Source: Planctomycetota bacterium (GTDB taxonomy: Bacteria; Planctomycetota; B15-G4; SIAN01). Taken from it: DNA of 64,000 nt. How positions within the stretch are numbered: position 1 is the first letter of the stretch; every line of letters begins with the position of its first letter. The stretch spans positions 124,001 to 188,000 of the forward strand of contig JANQQL010000020.1 in assembly GCA_028289345.1 (NCBI GenBank), in the 5' to 3' direction. The position numbers were made by a program, and so were the translations under genes. Under the pieces are notes generated by a model. It was given only the letters and a program-made list of their open reading frames with translations. It was not told the DNA's origin and searched no databases. Shown here in pieces: positions 43,201-51,589 of the stretch.

Positions 43201-45102
43201 TCACTCGCTGACGATGACCTCCAACGAGTTTGTCATGGAGAGCCCCTGGACCGCCCCGGGATCGAACATGGTTCCTTGCAGAGAAAAGGTCGCTCCCTTG
43301 AGACCGGTGAGACGAGTGTCGTTGATGGCAAGGAAGCCCGTGCCGGGAACCCCCAGAGTGCCGTCGAGTTGGATCGGCACTCTCCACCATGGCTGGCCAA
43401 AGCCCACGTAGAGGGTGCCGCCCTTGAACGGGAAACTGCCTTGATCCACGCTGATCCATAGAAACCCCGAACCACCGCCGAGTCCGTTGGTGAGGGTGAT
43501 CGAGTTGAAACCCGGCTCGCAACCGGCGCCGGAACCAAACAGCAACGGCTCGAACTGACCACTGCCCGCGAGCCCCTGGCCAGTTGCAGTGAAATTCACC
43601 TGACACCCGGTGACCGAGATCGGCACCGCGTCCCAACCATTGGTGCTGTTGTTGCTCGGGTCGTGGTCATCTGCTCCGGAAACGACGACCCCGATCCAGT
43701 AGTCTCCCGACGGCGTCGCCAAGGGAATGGTGGGAGGGCTCGTCGTCACTCGCACGCTCGACCGGCTGTTGAAGTTCGCCTGGAACACATGACTGTCGAT
43801 CAGGGTGTCTGAAGTCGTGATCTGGTCGTTGGTCGAAAGGTAAACATCGACAGAATAGGACTGAGTTCCAAGCGGGTTGTACAGCGCGGCGTTGGCAACC
43901 AGGTAGTCGAGATGGGACAAGGTTTCGCCGGCTTCCACCGCCCCATCGCCACTGCCCAGGTTGACATTCAGGGACACGTAGTCGGGTTGAGTGCTGGAAT
44001 ACCCGTCCCTCAAGAAAGATTCGTGGAAGTACTGGTACTTCTCCTGGGTCATGCGAACGTCGGTGATGTCATTGGGAAAGCAGACCGTGCAGCGATCGAC
44101 CCGACAACCCATGACATTTCGAGAGCCCCCCGGGCTGACATAGTAGACGCCGGCCCCCGCCACATCCGAGGGGCACGACCAGTAGACATCCGCCTCGAGA
44201 AGTCTCGGGGTGACCCAATCGTAAACCCCAAAACCATAGTAGAGCCGGTCGGGCGCCCCGGGGTAGCAACCGGTCGGATATCCCGCCGCGTTGAAGAACT
44301 CCGTGGCGAAGAAACTGCCGCTGTTGTCGTACGCGGTCCCCAGCCATCCGGTCAGGAAACCGACGGGACGCCGCAGCCGAAGAAACCCCATGCACTCCTC
44401 CAGGTCGCCATTCTGCGCCCACCCGTCGAAGACCGTGGCGTTCTCCCAAGCGGATTCTCCATAGGCATCCGAATCTCCATCCCACGCAGGAATCACCCGA
44501 AAGTCCGTGTTCCAGCCCTCCCCGTTGCCACGATGCAAGACGTAGCCCGCGGTGATCACGTGGGAGGCATCGATCAAGGTCGCCGAGGCTCTCTGGATCT
44601 GGCCGGTCGCTCCGTTGCGGTATTCGATCAAGCAGGCAGCGGTCCAGGGAAAGCCAGAGGCCGTGACCAGGCTCAGATCCGAGTCCCACGACCGCCCCGT
44701 CAACTCCGGGGACAGCACCCCGACGACTTGGCCGGGGCTGGCCTGATGAGAGAGCCGCGGGGATCGGTGGAATTGCACGTGGGTTTCTTCCCCGGTGGTG
44801 GCATCGAGTTGCAGAGCGCCTCGCGGGGTGCCATCGATCCACGGGAGCTCATGGATGGTCGAAACGTGAGGAGGACGGCCTTGTGGGAATGCGACACCGG
44901 CCCCGCTTGTTGGGAGGTGTTGGATAGCCCTGGCATCCATCCCGACCTCAGTGCCTGGTGGGCTCCAGTCACTGGCCACGTGGCCATAAGAAGTCGCCGA
45001 ACCAAGAAATGGCTCGCCTCCTTCTTCGCTTCCCCCTGGGTCCGAGATCTGGAGGAGCAAGCAAACGAGAGCGGAAGCGAAAGACGTCATTGGGAAAGGC
45101 AT
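43201..45102 (-). CDS. Exported trypsin-fold pseudoprotease with CARDB-like and C-terminal modules
   Basis: A 633-residue exported protein with a short signal peptide. Residues ~150-380 align with the protease at 56260 over the whole trypsin fold, but all three catalytic residues are replaced: His by Y187 ('VITAGYVLH'), Asp by C237 ('GDLEECMGFLRLRRPVG') and Ser by A315 ('SDVAGAGVYY'). A CARDB-like domain follows ('YNPLGTQSYSVDVYLSTNDQITTSDTLIDSH') and the end is the beta module closing 'GLSMTNSLEVIVSE', shared with the protein at 37893. Loss of all three residues with retention of the fold implies a binding or inhibitory role. The gene diverges from the beta-helix gene. Confidence 0.88.
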   Translation of the reverse strand: MPFPMTSFASALVCLLLQISDPGGSEEGGEPFLGSATSYGHVASDWSPPGTEVGMDARAIQHLPTSGAGVAFPQGRPPHVSTIHELPWIDGTPRGALQLDATTGEETHVQFHRSPRLSHQASPGQVVGVLSPELTGRSWDSDLSLVTASGFPWTAACLIEYRNGATGQIQRASATLIDASHVITAGYVLHRGNGEGWNTDFRVIPAWDGDSDAYGESAWENATVFDGWAQNGDLEECMGFLRLRRPVGFLTGWLGTAYDNSGSFFATEFFNAAGYPTGCYPGAPDRLYYGFGVYDWVTPRLLEADVYWSCPSDVAGAGVYYVSPGGSRNVMGCRVDRCTVCFPNDITDVRMTQEKYQYFHESFLRDGYSSTQPDYVSLNVNLGSGDGAVEAGETLSHLDYLVANAALYNPLGTQSYSVDVYLSTNDQITTSDTLIDSHVFQANFNSRSSVRVTTSPPTIPLATPSGDYWIGVVVSGADDHDPSNNSTNGWDAVPISVTGCQVNFTATGQGLAGSGQFEPLLFGSGAGCEPGFNSITLTNGLGGGSGFLWISVDQGSFPFKGGTLYVGFGQPWWRVPIQLDGTLGVPGTGFLAINDTRLTGLKGATFSLQGTMFDPGAVQGLSMTNSLEVIVSE

Positions 45103-45367
45103 CGGTCAAGCTCCGACGGATCTCCGGAAAAGCGGGAGGCGCCGCGCCTTCCATCCCCGGGGCTACCCCCTGAACGCCAAGTTCCTGGACGCTCCGACAG
45201 GATTTCCGAAGGAGTCTCCTGCGCGACTCCCTTCCCGGGAGCATCGCCTTGTCGCCGTGGAATTCGTGGGTTTCTCATCACCCGTTCTTGGGGTGAGGAT
45301 CACTGTTGCCGTACGCATCGACTCCTGGGCAAACGGACCCAGGACGAACAGCCCGGAGAATTCCAAG

Positions 45368-47122
45368 ATGCCACGCATCCATTTCCGCACGTTGATTTCA
45401 ACCCTGGCCGTGGCCTGCCTCACGGCGACGTCTCTTCGCGCCCAGCAAGGGATGGGGATCGGAGCCTACAACTCTCCCCCGGGGGTGGTCGTTTACGTGA
45501 ATCCGATCGGCGGCAGCGACACGCCTTCCGCTCCGGAAGGCCCCTATCGCACGATCAACGCCGCGATCGCCGCGGCTGAGTCTCAACTCCCGGGAAACCA
45601 AGACAAACAGGCGCTTGTGCAGTGCATGCCCGGGCTCTACTCGTTCGCGACCAACAATGAAGTACTGCCCATCCAAATGAAACCCCGGGTTCACGTCCAG
45701 GGCACGGGGGCCAAGGAATGTGTGATCCGGGGAGACGGAACCACGGCTCAACCGGTATGGGTACCGCTTGCCAGCGCGCCCACGAACCGTGCAGAGGAGA
45801 TCATTGTCGACTTCTCGAGCGCAGTTTCCACGCTCCAGGCGGACAGGAATCGGGAGAGCATGATCGACGGGTTCACCTTTCAAGGTGGGTTTGTGCAGGC
45901 CTATTTCCCGGTTCTCGGATCACAAGTGCGCGGGCGTGTCTCGAACTGCCTCTTCGACATGCGGGATGGAGGAATCGATGGGCTCACGGGCCCCTCGTTT
46001 GGCGTGCTCATGGTCTCGTTGTTCGATGGCAGCGGCGGGGTCCCCTACCATTCGGGCGAGATCTTCGTCCTCAACAACACCTTCCTCCATGGATGGAACA
46101 AGGTGCCAAGCCCGGAGGTCTCGGTTCCCGAGGCGGTGGCAATCTGCAACATGACCGACGGACTGGACGGCAGTCCTAGCATTGGTCTCAACACTCCTTC
46201 CATCCAGAACAACTTGATCCGACACCATCCCGACCATCCGCGAGTCGCTTTCTTGGGCGTCGACCGCCCCTCGACCTCGACCGCAGGGAACCAGCGAACG
46301 AACGCATTCGACCCAACCCAACCCTATGAGTCGAATGGGACATACGCCTCACTCATCGCGGGAGGCTCCTCCAATCAGCCGATCACCGCGGTCAACCTCG
46401 ACATTCAGGCGAACCGGCCTGGATTCATCGGAGAGTTCCTCTCTCACTCCGCTCTCCATTTCTTCTTGCCGAATCGTCACCTGAGGGACTTTCGGATTCT
46501 CCCCCAGTCGTCAGTGATCGATCAGGGACAGGCTCCGCAGAACGACATCCTCGTTGCCGGGAATGGAACCACCTACTATGAAATGGAGAGCTTTGTTTCG
46601 AGCTTCGATTGGGATGGCGAAGGTCATGGAAACCCGAGAGTCGAAGGCAACGCCCCCGACATTGGATTCGACGAACTCGGAGCATTCATCGTTTGTGCCA
46701 GCTACGGCAATGACTCGAGGAGCCACGACACCCCCTATCATCCAACGGTCCAACAGGGGAACACGTGGAAAGTCTTCTTCCTTCCCGACCTCGGCACGTA
46801 CTCAATCCGCGCGACAATGCTGCCTTGGTTCCCGGCGGGCTCGTATCTCCGACCTCCTGGTTCCATCGAGGGTCTCCCAACAACTCTGGGAACCGAGTAT
46901 CTGAATCCCGCCCAAACTCTGGTTGCAGGGTCCGGAGCAATCAACGTTTTCCGCCCCTACACCGACCCAATCGGAACCAGCTACCAACTCGCAACCACGA
47001 CTGAGGTACCTCTTTCCGAACCGCCAACACCGCAACATGTTTGTCAGCAGTGGATCTTCGAGCCCTTCTTCCCCCTCGGTTCCGCGCCGATTCTCACCAA
47101 TCTACAGAGGGAGATTTTCTAG
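45368..47122 (+). CDS. Exported right-handed beta-helix protein (DUF1565-like)
   Basis: A 584-residue exported protein (signal peptide to 'TSLRAQQ'). The segment 'VVVYVNPIGGSDTPSAPEGPYRTINAAIAAAES' is the typical DUF1565 opening of parallel beta-helix proteins, followed by 'GLYSFATNNEVLPIQMKPRVHVQGTGAKECVIRGDG', 'ESMIDGFTFQGGF' and 'IFVLNNTFLHGW', the repeated rungs. Relatives bind or cleave polysaccharides; no catalytic residues could be picked out. The C-terminal ~120 residues are a beta domain. ATG 45368 opens the signal peptide; the frame continues upstream to 45257 without good signals. It diverges from the pseudoprotease, so the two share a promoter region. Confidence 0.83.
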   Translation: MPRIHFRTLISTLAVACLTATSLRAQQGMGIGAYNSPPGVVVYVNPIGGSDTPSAPEGPYRTINAAIAAAESQLPGNQDKQALVQCMPGLYSFATNNEVLPIQMKPRVHVQGTGAKECVIRGDGTTAQPVWVPLASAPTNRAEEIIVDFSSAVSTLQADRNRESMIDGFTFQGGFVQAYFPVLGSQVRGRVSNCLFDMRDGGIDGLTGPSFGVLMVSLFDGSGGVPYHSGEIFVLNNTFLHGWNKVPSPEVSVPEAVAICNMTDGLDGSPSIGLNTPSIQNNLIRHHPDHPRVAFLGVDRPSTSTAGNQRTNAFDPTQPYESNGTYASLIAGGSSNQPITAVNLDIQANRPGFIGEFLSHSALHFFLPNRHLRDFRILPQSSVIDQGQAPQNDILVAGNGTTYYEMESFVSSFDWDGEGHGNPRVEGNAPDIGFDELGAFIVCASYGNDSRSHDTPYHPTVQQGNTWKVFFLPDLGTYSIRATMLPWFPAGSYLRPPGSIEGLPTTLGTEYLNPAQTLVAGSGAINVFRPYTDPIGTSYQLATTTEVPLSEPPTPQHVCQQWIFEPFFPLGSAPILTNLQREIF

Positions 47123-48114
47123 AAACACCGGCGTTGATCTTCGCCAGCACTGAGGACTCGTTGGAACTCAACCGAAGGAGCATGACTCGCATTCAAGCGT
47201 TGCTCAAGGAGATCCCTTCTCCCGAGGGAGTCTTGCTTCCCTATCGCCCAGTGGAAGAGATCCTTTGAGCGACCCGGTCTCGATTCTCTCGGCATCCACC
47301 GCGCCAGAGGTGGCTGGCAGTGATCATCGATCAACCAGGCAGCGCGGTGGGGTCACCTGATTCAGATCGGACAACCACTCCTCCCCATCGGAGGACAGGT
47401 CCCCGACGACTTGGCCTGAGGTGACCTGTCGAGAAGATTGCGAGAGACGGGGCCAGTTCCACGAAGGTTTCTTCGCCGTTGGCGGCATCGAATCGCAGGG
47501 CGCCTCGAACTTCGCCCGCCGGCGTTGTGGCATGGCGCTGGGTGTCCGCCAAATGGGTTGGATGCAGACGCTACGAGGACAACCCGAGGGCACTCTCGAT
47601 TTCGTTGAGATCTGCTGGCTTGGGAAGGCTTGGTGGAGCCCCGGAACGGCCTGTTTCCCTCTTTACCCTCCTGTGGATTCCTCGAGTGAAGGAAAGCGCA
47701 GAACGCGGCAGGTCCGATTCTGGTAGCAAGGAATGACATCGTGGCGCGTGCCGGTAGACCCGGAGAATGGCGCTCGGCGCCTCCCATCCGGGCACTGCCC
47801 ACCGAAAAGAGGAAACCACTGCGCGGAAAGGAATCTCGCGTGGAGACATTCTGGGAGTCGCTGTTTCTCGTTCGCGGAGACGACTCGAGGCCCCCTGAGG
47901 GTCCCGGCTAGGCCCGGGATGACTTGGTGAGATCGCTTTGGCGTTTCGAAGAGAGCGCCGCGCCGCGGTCGCCAAGTCGGGATCGGGAAATCCTCGGATC
48001 ACTCCGACGTCCTCGACATCCAAGACCAATGACAGTTGGCGGGGTCTCCCCTAGCATGGAACCCCAGCAAGTGACTGGTTCGTCACCGGGAAGCAGTTCC
48101 GCCTGATCTCGACG
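47123..48114. other. Long intergenic region with a protease-family relic
   Basis: About 990 bases without an intact gene. A minus-strand scrap of the trypsin-like family is at 47340-47560 (listed separately). A short plus-strand reading at ~47125-47268 ('MTRIQALLKEIPSPEGVLLP') looks protein-like but has no good start. The rest up to the AraC gene shows nothing I can support. Confidence 0.45.
47340..47560 (-). pseudogene. Frameshifted fragment of a trypsin-like protease paralogue (pre-protease region)
   Basis: On the minus strand one frame reads 'GEVRGALRFDAANGEETFVE' and, after a shift, another reads 'SGQVVGDLSSDGEEWLSDLN'. Both align in order with 'GTPRGALQLDATTGEETHVQ' and 'PGQVVGVLSPELTGRSWDSD' of the pseudoprotease at 43201 (residues ~91-142). 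The DNA is also similar, including a shared 14-base stretch. The rest of the gene is gone. This is a relic of a third family copy. Confidence 0.75.
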
Positions 48115-48906
48115 ATGCAATCCACCTTTCATCCCGCTCCCCAAGCGTTGACGGAAGTCCTGGTAGGAATCTGGTCTGTGCAGTCCATGCACGAGTCAGA
48201 CCTGCAGGCTCGCGTTTTGCCAGACGGCAGCACGAGTCTCGTCTTCCTGCGAGGTGACAGCGCGCTTCGCACGAGTGACAACCGCTGGGGATGCTGGGCG
48301 AGCGCAAGCATCTCGGGCCCGCGCACCAAGCCCTTCGACATGCAGCTCCAATCGGCCGGACGGATGTTGATCGTCCAGCTACACGCCACGGGAGCGGCCC
48401 GATCCTTGGGCGTTCCGATGTCCACCCTGCTCAATCGATATGAGGAGCTGGAGGCGGTTGTTGACTCCGTCCCTCGGGCACTCCGCGACCACGTCCGGCG
48501 CGAAGCGGACGACTTGTCCTGCATCCGCGCCATCGAATCCTGGTTGCTGAACCGCGTGCGAAGCCGCGTCCAGCCACGGACCGCTGTGGAATCTGCGATT
48601 CATCAGCTGCTCCGTGGAACCGGCGATCTTCGTGTCGGCGATCTGGCACAACAGGTTCAGCTTTCGCGCCGACATCTGGCGCGGGTCATGCACGAGCGCG
48701 TTGGCGTCTCGACCAAGTTGTTCGCTCGGATTGCTCGCTTCGACCGGGCAGTCCAGCTTTCTCGCCAGCGCCCGAGTCTGGCCTGGGTGCAGATCGCCCT
48801 CGAAACGGGGTTTTCTGACCAGGCTCACTTGACAAGGGAATTCGTCGAGCTCGGTGGGATCCGCCCTTCGGACCTTCGCGGGGCAAGGGCCGAATTCATC
48901 TGGTGA
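48115..48906 (+). CDS. AraC family transcriptional regulator
   Basis: A 263-residue regulator. The C-terminal ~100 residues carry two helix-turn-helix motifs of the AraC/XylS type: 'LRVGDLAQQVQLSRRHLARVMHERVGVSTKLFARIARFDRAV' and 'AWVQIALETGFSDQAHLTREFVELGGIRPSDLR'. The N-terminal part ('DGSTSLVFLRGD', 'GPRTKPFDMQLQ') resembles the DUF6597-type sensor domain found in a common subgroup. It is cytoplasmic and would activate or repress genes in response to an unknown ligand. The cupin-PQQ operon begins about 100 bases downstream on the same strand and is the natural first candidate target. Confidence 0.92.
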   Translation: MQSTFHPAPQALTEVLVGIWSVQSMHESDLQARVLPDGSTSLVFLRGDSALRTSDNRWGCWASASISGPRTKPFDMQLQSAGRMLIVQLHATGAARSLGVPMSTLLNRYEELEAVVDSVPRALRDHVRREADDLSCIRAIESWLLNRVRSRVQPRTAVESAIHQLLRGTGDLRVGDLAQQVQLSRRHLARVMHERVGVSTKLFARIARFDRAVQLSRQRPSLAWVQIALETGFSDQAHLTREFVELGGIRPSDLRGARAEFIW

Positions 48907-49009
48907 GGATTCGGGCCGGGACCGGCATGTCCCATTTCTTCAAGACGCTCTCGGAAGACGTCCTTAGGCTGGGCCTCGTATCCAGCGAACCGTCTCCAGG
49001 AGCCGCGGA

Positions 49010-49819
49010 ATGTCTCCCTCTTCTCCCAAGCTTGTCGTGCTCAGTTTCGTCATTGGCCTGACCCTCGGAGCGAGTGGAGTGGCCCTTCCCCCAAACCAAG
49101 GCACCGAACGCTCCCACCAAGAGATTCTCGAATCCTATGTCGAGGACTTTCGATTCGACCAATTTGCCTCGGAACCGATGCTGTTCGGAGTCCAGATCCC
49201 CGATGCCGGCGACTGGCATGTCCGAGCGACGGGTCAACAAGAAGACGGCGAGTGGGACGTCGAACTCGTGGCCGGGCCGCCCCCGACTCCCACGTTCTAC
49301 TACCGAGTCGAAGACGAGACGCTCCGCGCCATCGACCGTGGGGACATCAACGCTCTCACCGCACAGGGCAAGTCATTCCAAGACGACTACGCACCGATGG
49401 ATGTCTTGACCATGGACGGATACGAACCGAACGAAACCCAGGACGCGGCGATCAACCCGTATTCATTTCACTTCTGGACTCGTGGATTCCCCGAGGTCGT
49501 GCCCTTCGGGGAAGGGATGACCCGGCGAGCCCACGGTTCGAACTTCGTGGTCTTCTACTACCAAAAAGGTCTGCGCACGGCCTGGTATCGCGTCGAGCCG
49601 GAAGATCGCGTGCGGGACGATCCACGCGAAATGCCCATGCCTTTCCCGACGCTGGTCATCGGAATTCGAGGGACGGCGGAGGGAATCGTCGGCGGTGAGC
49701 GGGTCACGATGAGGTCTGGCGAGGCCGTCTTCATCCCTCCGAACACCGAGCACCGCTGGTGGAATGAAACCGAAGACGTCGCCGAAGCCGTCGTGGTCAT
49801 GTTTGGGGACGGTGCGTAA
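49010..49819 (+). CDS. Exported cupin domain protein
   Basis: A 269-residue protein with an N-terminal signal peptide (about residues 1-25, 'LVVLSFVIGLTLGASGVA') and a C-terminal cupin: 'VVPFGEGMTRRAHGSNFVVFYYQKGLRTAW' and 'GGERVTMRSGEAVFIPPNTEHRWWNE', a classic second cupin motif with a metal-binding histidine. The middle region has no recognised domain. An AGGAG site precedes the ATG. The PQQ-propeller gene starts four bases after the stop, so both are exported together and may act on the same compound. The substrate is unknown. Confidence 0.83.
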   Translation: MSPSSPKLVVLSFVIGLTLGASGVALPPNQGTERSHQEILESYVEDFRFDQFASEPMLFGVQIPDAGDWHVRATGQQEDGEWDVELVAGPPPTPTFYYRVEDETLRAIDRGDINALTAQGKSFQDDYAPMDVLTMDGYEPNETQDAAINPYSFHFWTRGFPEVVPFGEGMTRRAHGSNFVVFYYQKGLRTAWYRVEPEDRVRDDPREMPMPFPTLVIGIRGTAEGIVGGERVTMRSGEAVFIPPNTEHRWWNETEDVAEAVVVMFGDGA

Positions 49820-49823
49820 GTCC

Positions 49824-51323
49824 ATGAAATCGATTCGGAAAGTCACTGTCTTCGCCGCATTCGCGCTCCTGACTCCGACACTTCTTGTTCCTGAGTTGCG
49901 GGGCGGGGACTGGCCCCAGTTTCGTGGTCCCCAGGGTCTTGCCGTTGCTCACTCCCCTTTGCCGAAGGCCATTGACCCCGATGGCCCGCAAGTCCTGTGG
50001 CAAGGGAAGGTCCCATCGGGGCACTCCTCCCCCTGCATCTCTGGAGGCCGAATCTTTCTTACCGGCTTTGAGGATCTGCCCACGATCGTTGCGCTGGACC
50101 AGAACAACGGAACGCAGCTCTGGAAACGTTCGTTCGAGGGCACCTCTCCCCCGTCGTACTTCCATCCGGACGCCGCAGCGGCCATGCCGACGGCGGTGAC
50201 CGATGGAGAAACGGTGGTGGCCTATTTCGGCAACTATGGAATCGTCGCTCTCGATTTCGACGGGGAACTGATCTGGGAACGCCGCATGGATCACCCGACC
50301 ACGAGTCAATTCGGCGTCGGCTCGTCTCCCCTGTTGCTCGACGGCCAGGTGATCGTGTCGCGGGATGGCGCTCGCGAAGCTGCCATCGTGGCACTCGACA
50401 TCCTCGACGGGACGGAACTGTGGCGGCTGGATCGCTTCGAGTACGGGCAGGCACACAGCACCCCGTTCCTGTGGCGCAACGCGAGCCGCGACGAGTTGGT
50501 GATCGCGGGAACCAACAAACTCTGCGCCTACGATCCGGGAAACGGCGAACAACTCTGGTTCGTCGACGGATTGACCAGCATGCCCTGCACCACACCGACG
50601 GGAGACGAAAACACTCTTTATTACGCCGCCTGGTCGACACCGAACTCGCGAGGGCGATCCTTCTGGGAAGGAGGATTCGCCCGATCCCTCGAATTGAGTG
50701 ACGCGGAAATCGCCGATCCATCGCTGTTGTTCGACCGCCTTGACATGAATTCAGACGGTAAGGTCGTCCGCGAGGAGGTTCCCGAATGTCGAGCCAAGGA
50801 CGCCTTCGAGTTTCTCGATCGTGATCTTGACGGCTCCTGGGATCGAGATGAGCTGCTCACGGCTGAGTCCAATCAAGGAGCTCCGGGAAAGAACCTGATG
50901 GTCGCGGTGGAGCGCGGAGCCAGCGGCGACTCATCCAAAAAGAACGTACGGTGGACTCGATCGAGAGGGTTGCCCTACGTTTCTTCACCACTTCTTTACC
51001 GAGACCGCATCTGGCTATTCAAATCCGGCGGCATCGTCACTTGTCTGGACGCTCACACCGGTGAGGCAATCCTGGACCGGGTCCGTTTGGCGGATCGCGG
51101 AGAGTACTACATGTCACCTGTGGGCGCGGCTGGCCGAGTGTTGATCGGGTCGGCCGAGGGCACTCTGTTCGTCCTTGATGCAGAGACCGATGAGCTGGTA
51201 GTCCATCAAACGGCGACGTTCGAGGAAGGGCTGTTCGCCACCCCGGCCATTCTGGATGGCAGAATCTACGTGCGGACTGACTCGACCCTCTGGGCGTTCG
51301 GGGGTTCACCACAAGACCAGTGA
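49824..51323 (+). CDS. Exported PQQ-type beta-propeller with inserted EF-hand pair
   Basis: A 499-residue exported protein starting with a signal peptide and the planctomycete motif 'GGDWPQFRGPQG'. WD/PQQ-like propeller blades follow ('PTIVALDQNNGTQLWKRSFEG', 'GIVALDFDGELIWERRMDHP', 'AAIVALDILDGTELWRLDRF', 'GIVTCLDAHTGEAILDRVRLA'). Between blades, around residues 300-350, lies a calcium-binding EF-hand pair ('DRLDMNSDGKVVREEVPE' and 'LDRDLDGSWDRDELL'). BamB-like scaffolding or binding outside the inner membrane is the likely role; true PQQ-enzyme residues are not evident. ATG 49824 lies four bases after the cupin gene. Confidence 0.87.
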   Translation: MKSIRKVTVFAAFALLTPTLLVPELRGGDWPQFRGPQGLAVAHSPLPKAIDPDGPQVLWQGKVPSGHSSPCISGGRIFLTGFEDLPTIVALDQNNGTQLWKRSFEGTSPPSYFHPDAAAAMPTAVTDGETVVAYFGNYGIVALDFDGELIWERRMDHPTTSQFGVGSSPLLLDGQVIVSRDGAREAAIVALDILDGTELWRLDRFEYGQAHSTPFLWRNASRDELVIAGTNKLCAYDPGNGEQLWFVDGLTSMPCTTPTGDENTLYYAAWSTPNSRGRSFWEGGFARSLELSDAEIADPSLLFDRLDMNSDGKVVREEVPECRAKDAFEFLDRDLDGSWDRDELLTAESNQGAPGKNLMVAVERGASGDSSKKNVRWTRSRGLPYVSSPLLYRDRIWLFKSGGIVTCLDAHTGEAILDRVRLADRGEYYMSPVGAAGRVLIGSAEGTLFVLDAETDELVVHQTATFEEGLFATPAILDGRIYVRTDSTLWAFGGSPQDQ

Positions 51324-51589
51324 TGGTCACTTCGCGCCGCGGATTCAGGCCCTTCGTCGAAACGGTTCTCTGCTGCGAGGGAAGGTGCCGCAGACCTCCC
51401 ACGAAATCGACCGTTCAGCCCACCGCCGGCGGGAGGGGATTCCGAGAGATTCGACCGAGGGTCGGACTCGAGCCATCCCGAGACACTCCCGGGGAGATCC
51501 TGGCCAGGGAATCGATCCTTCCTCCGCCCCCACGCCGCGAACCTGGTTCGGTTTCTGCAGGAGCGATGGGTCGCCACTTCCCCTCTTCC

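Noticed and set aside
43912..45579. 555-codon plus-strand open frame
   Set aside because: Antisense to the pseudoprotease, whose homology to the 56-kb paralogue settles the coding strand.
47041..47268. 75-codon plus-strand reading ending 'LLPYRPVEEIL'
   Set aside because: Its second half looks protein-like but it overlaps the end of the beta-helix gene in another frame and no start has a properly spaced ribosome-binding site. Could be a remnant; not enough to call.
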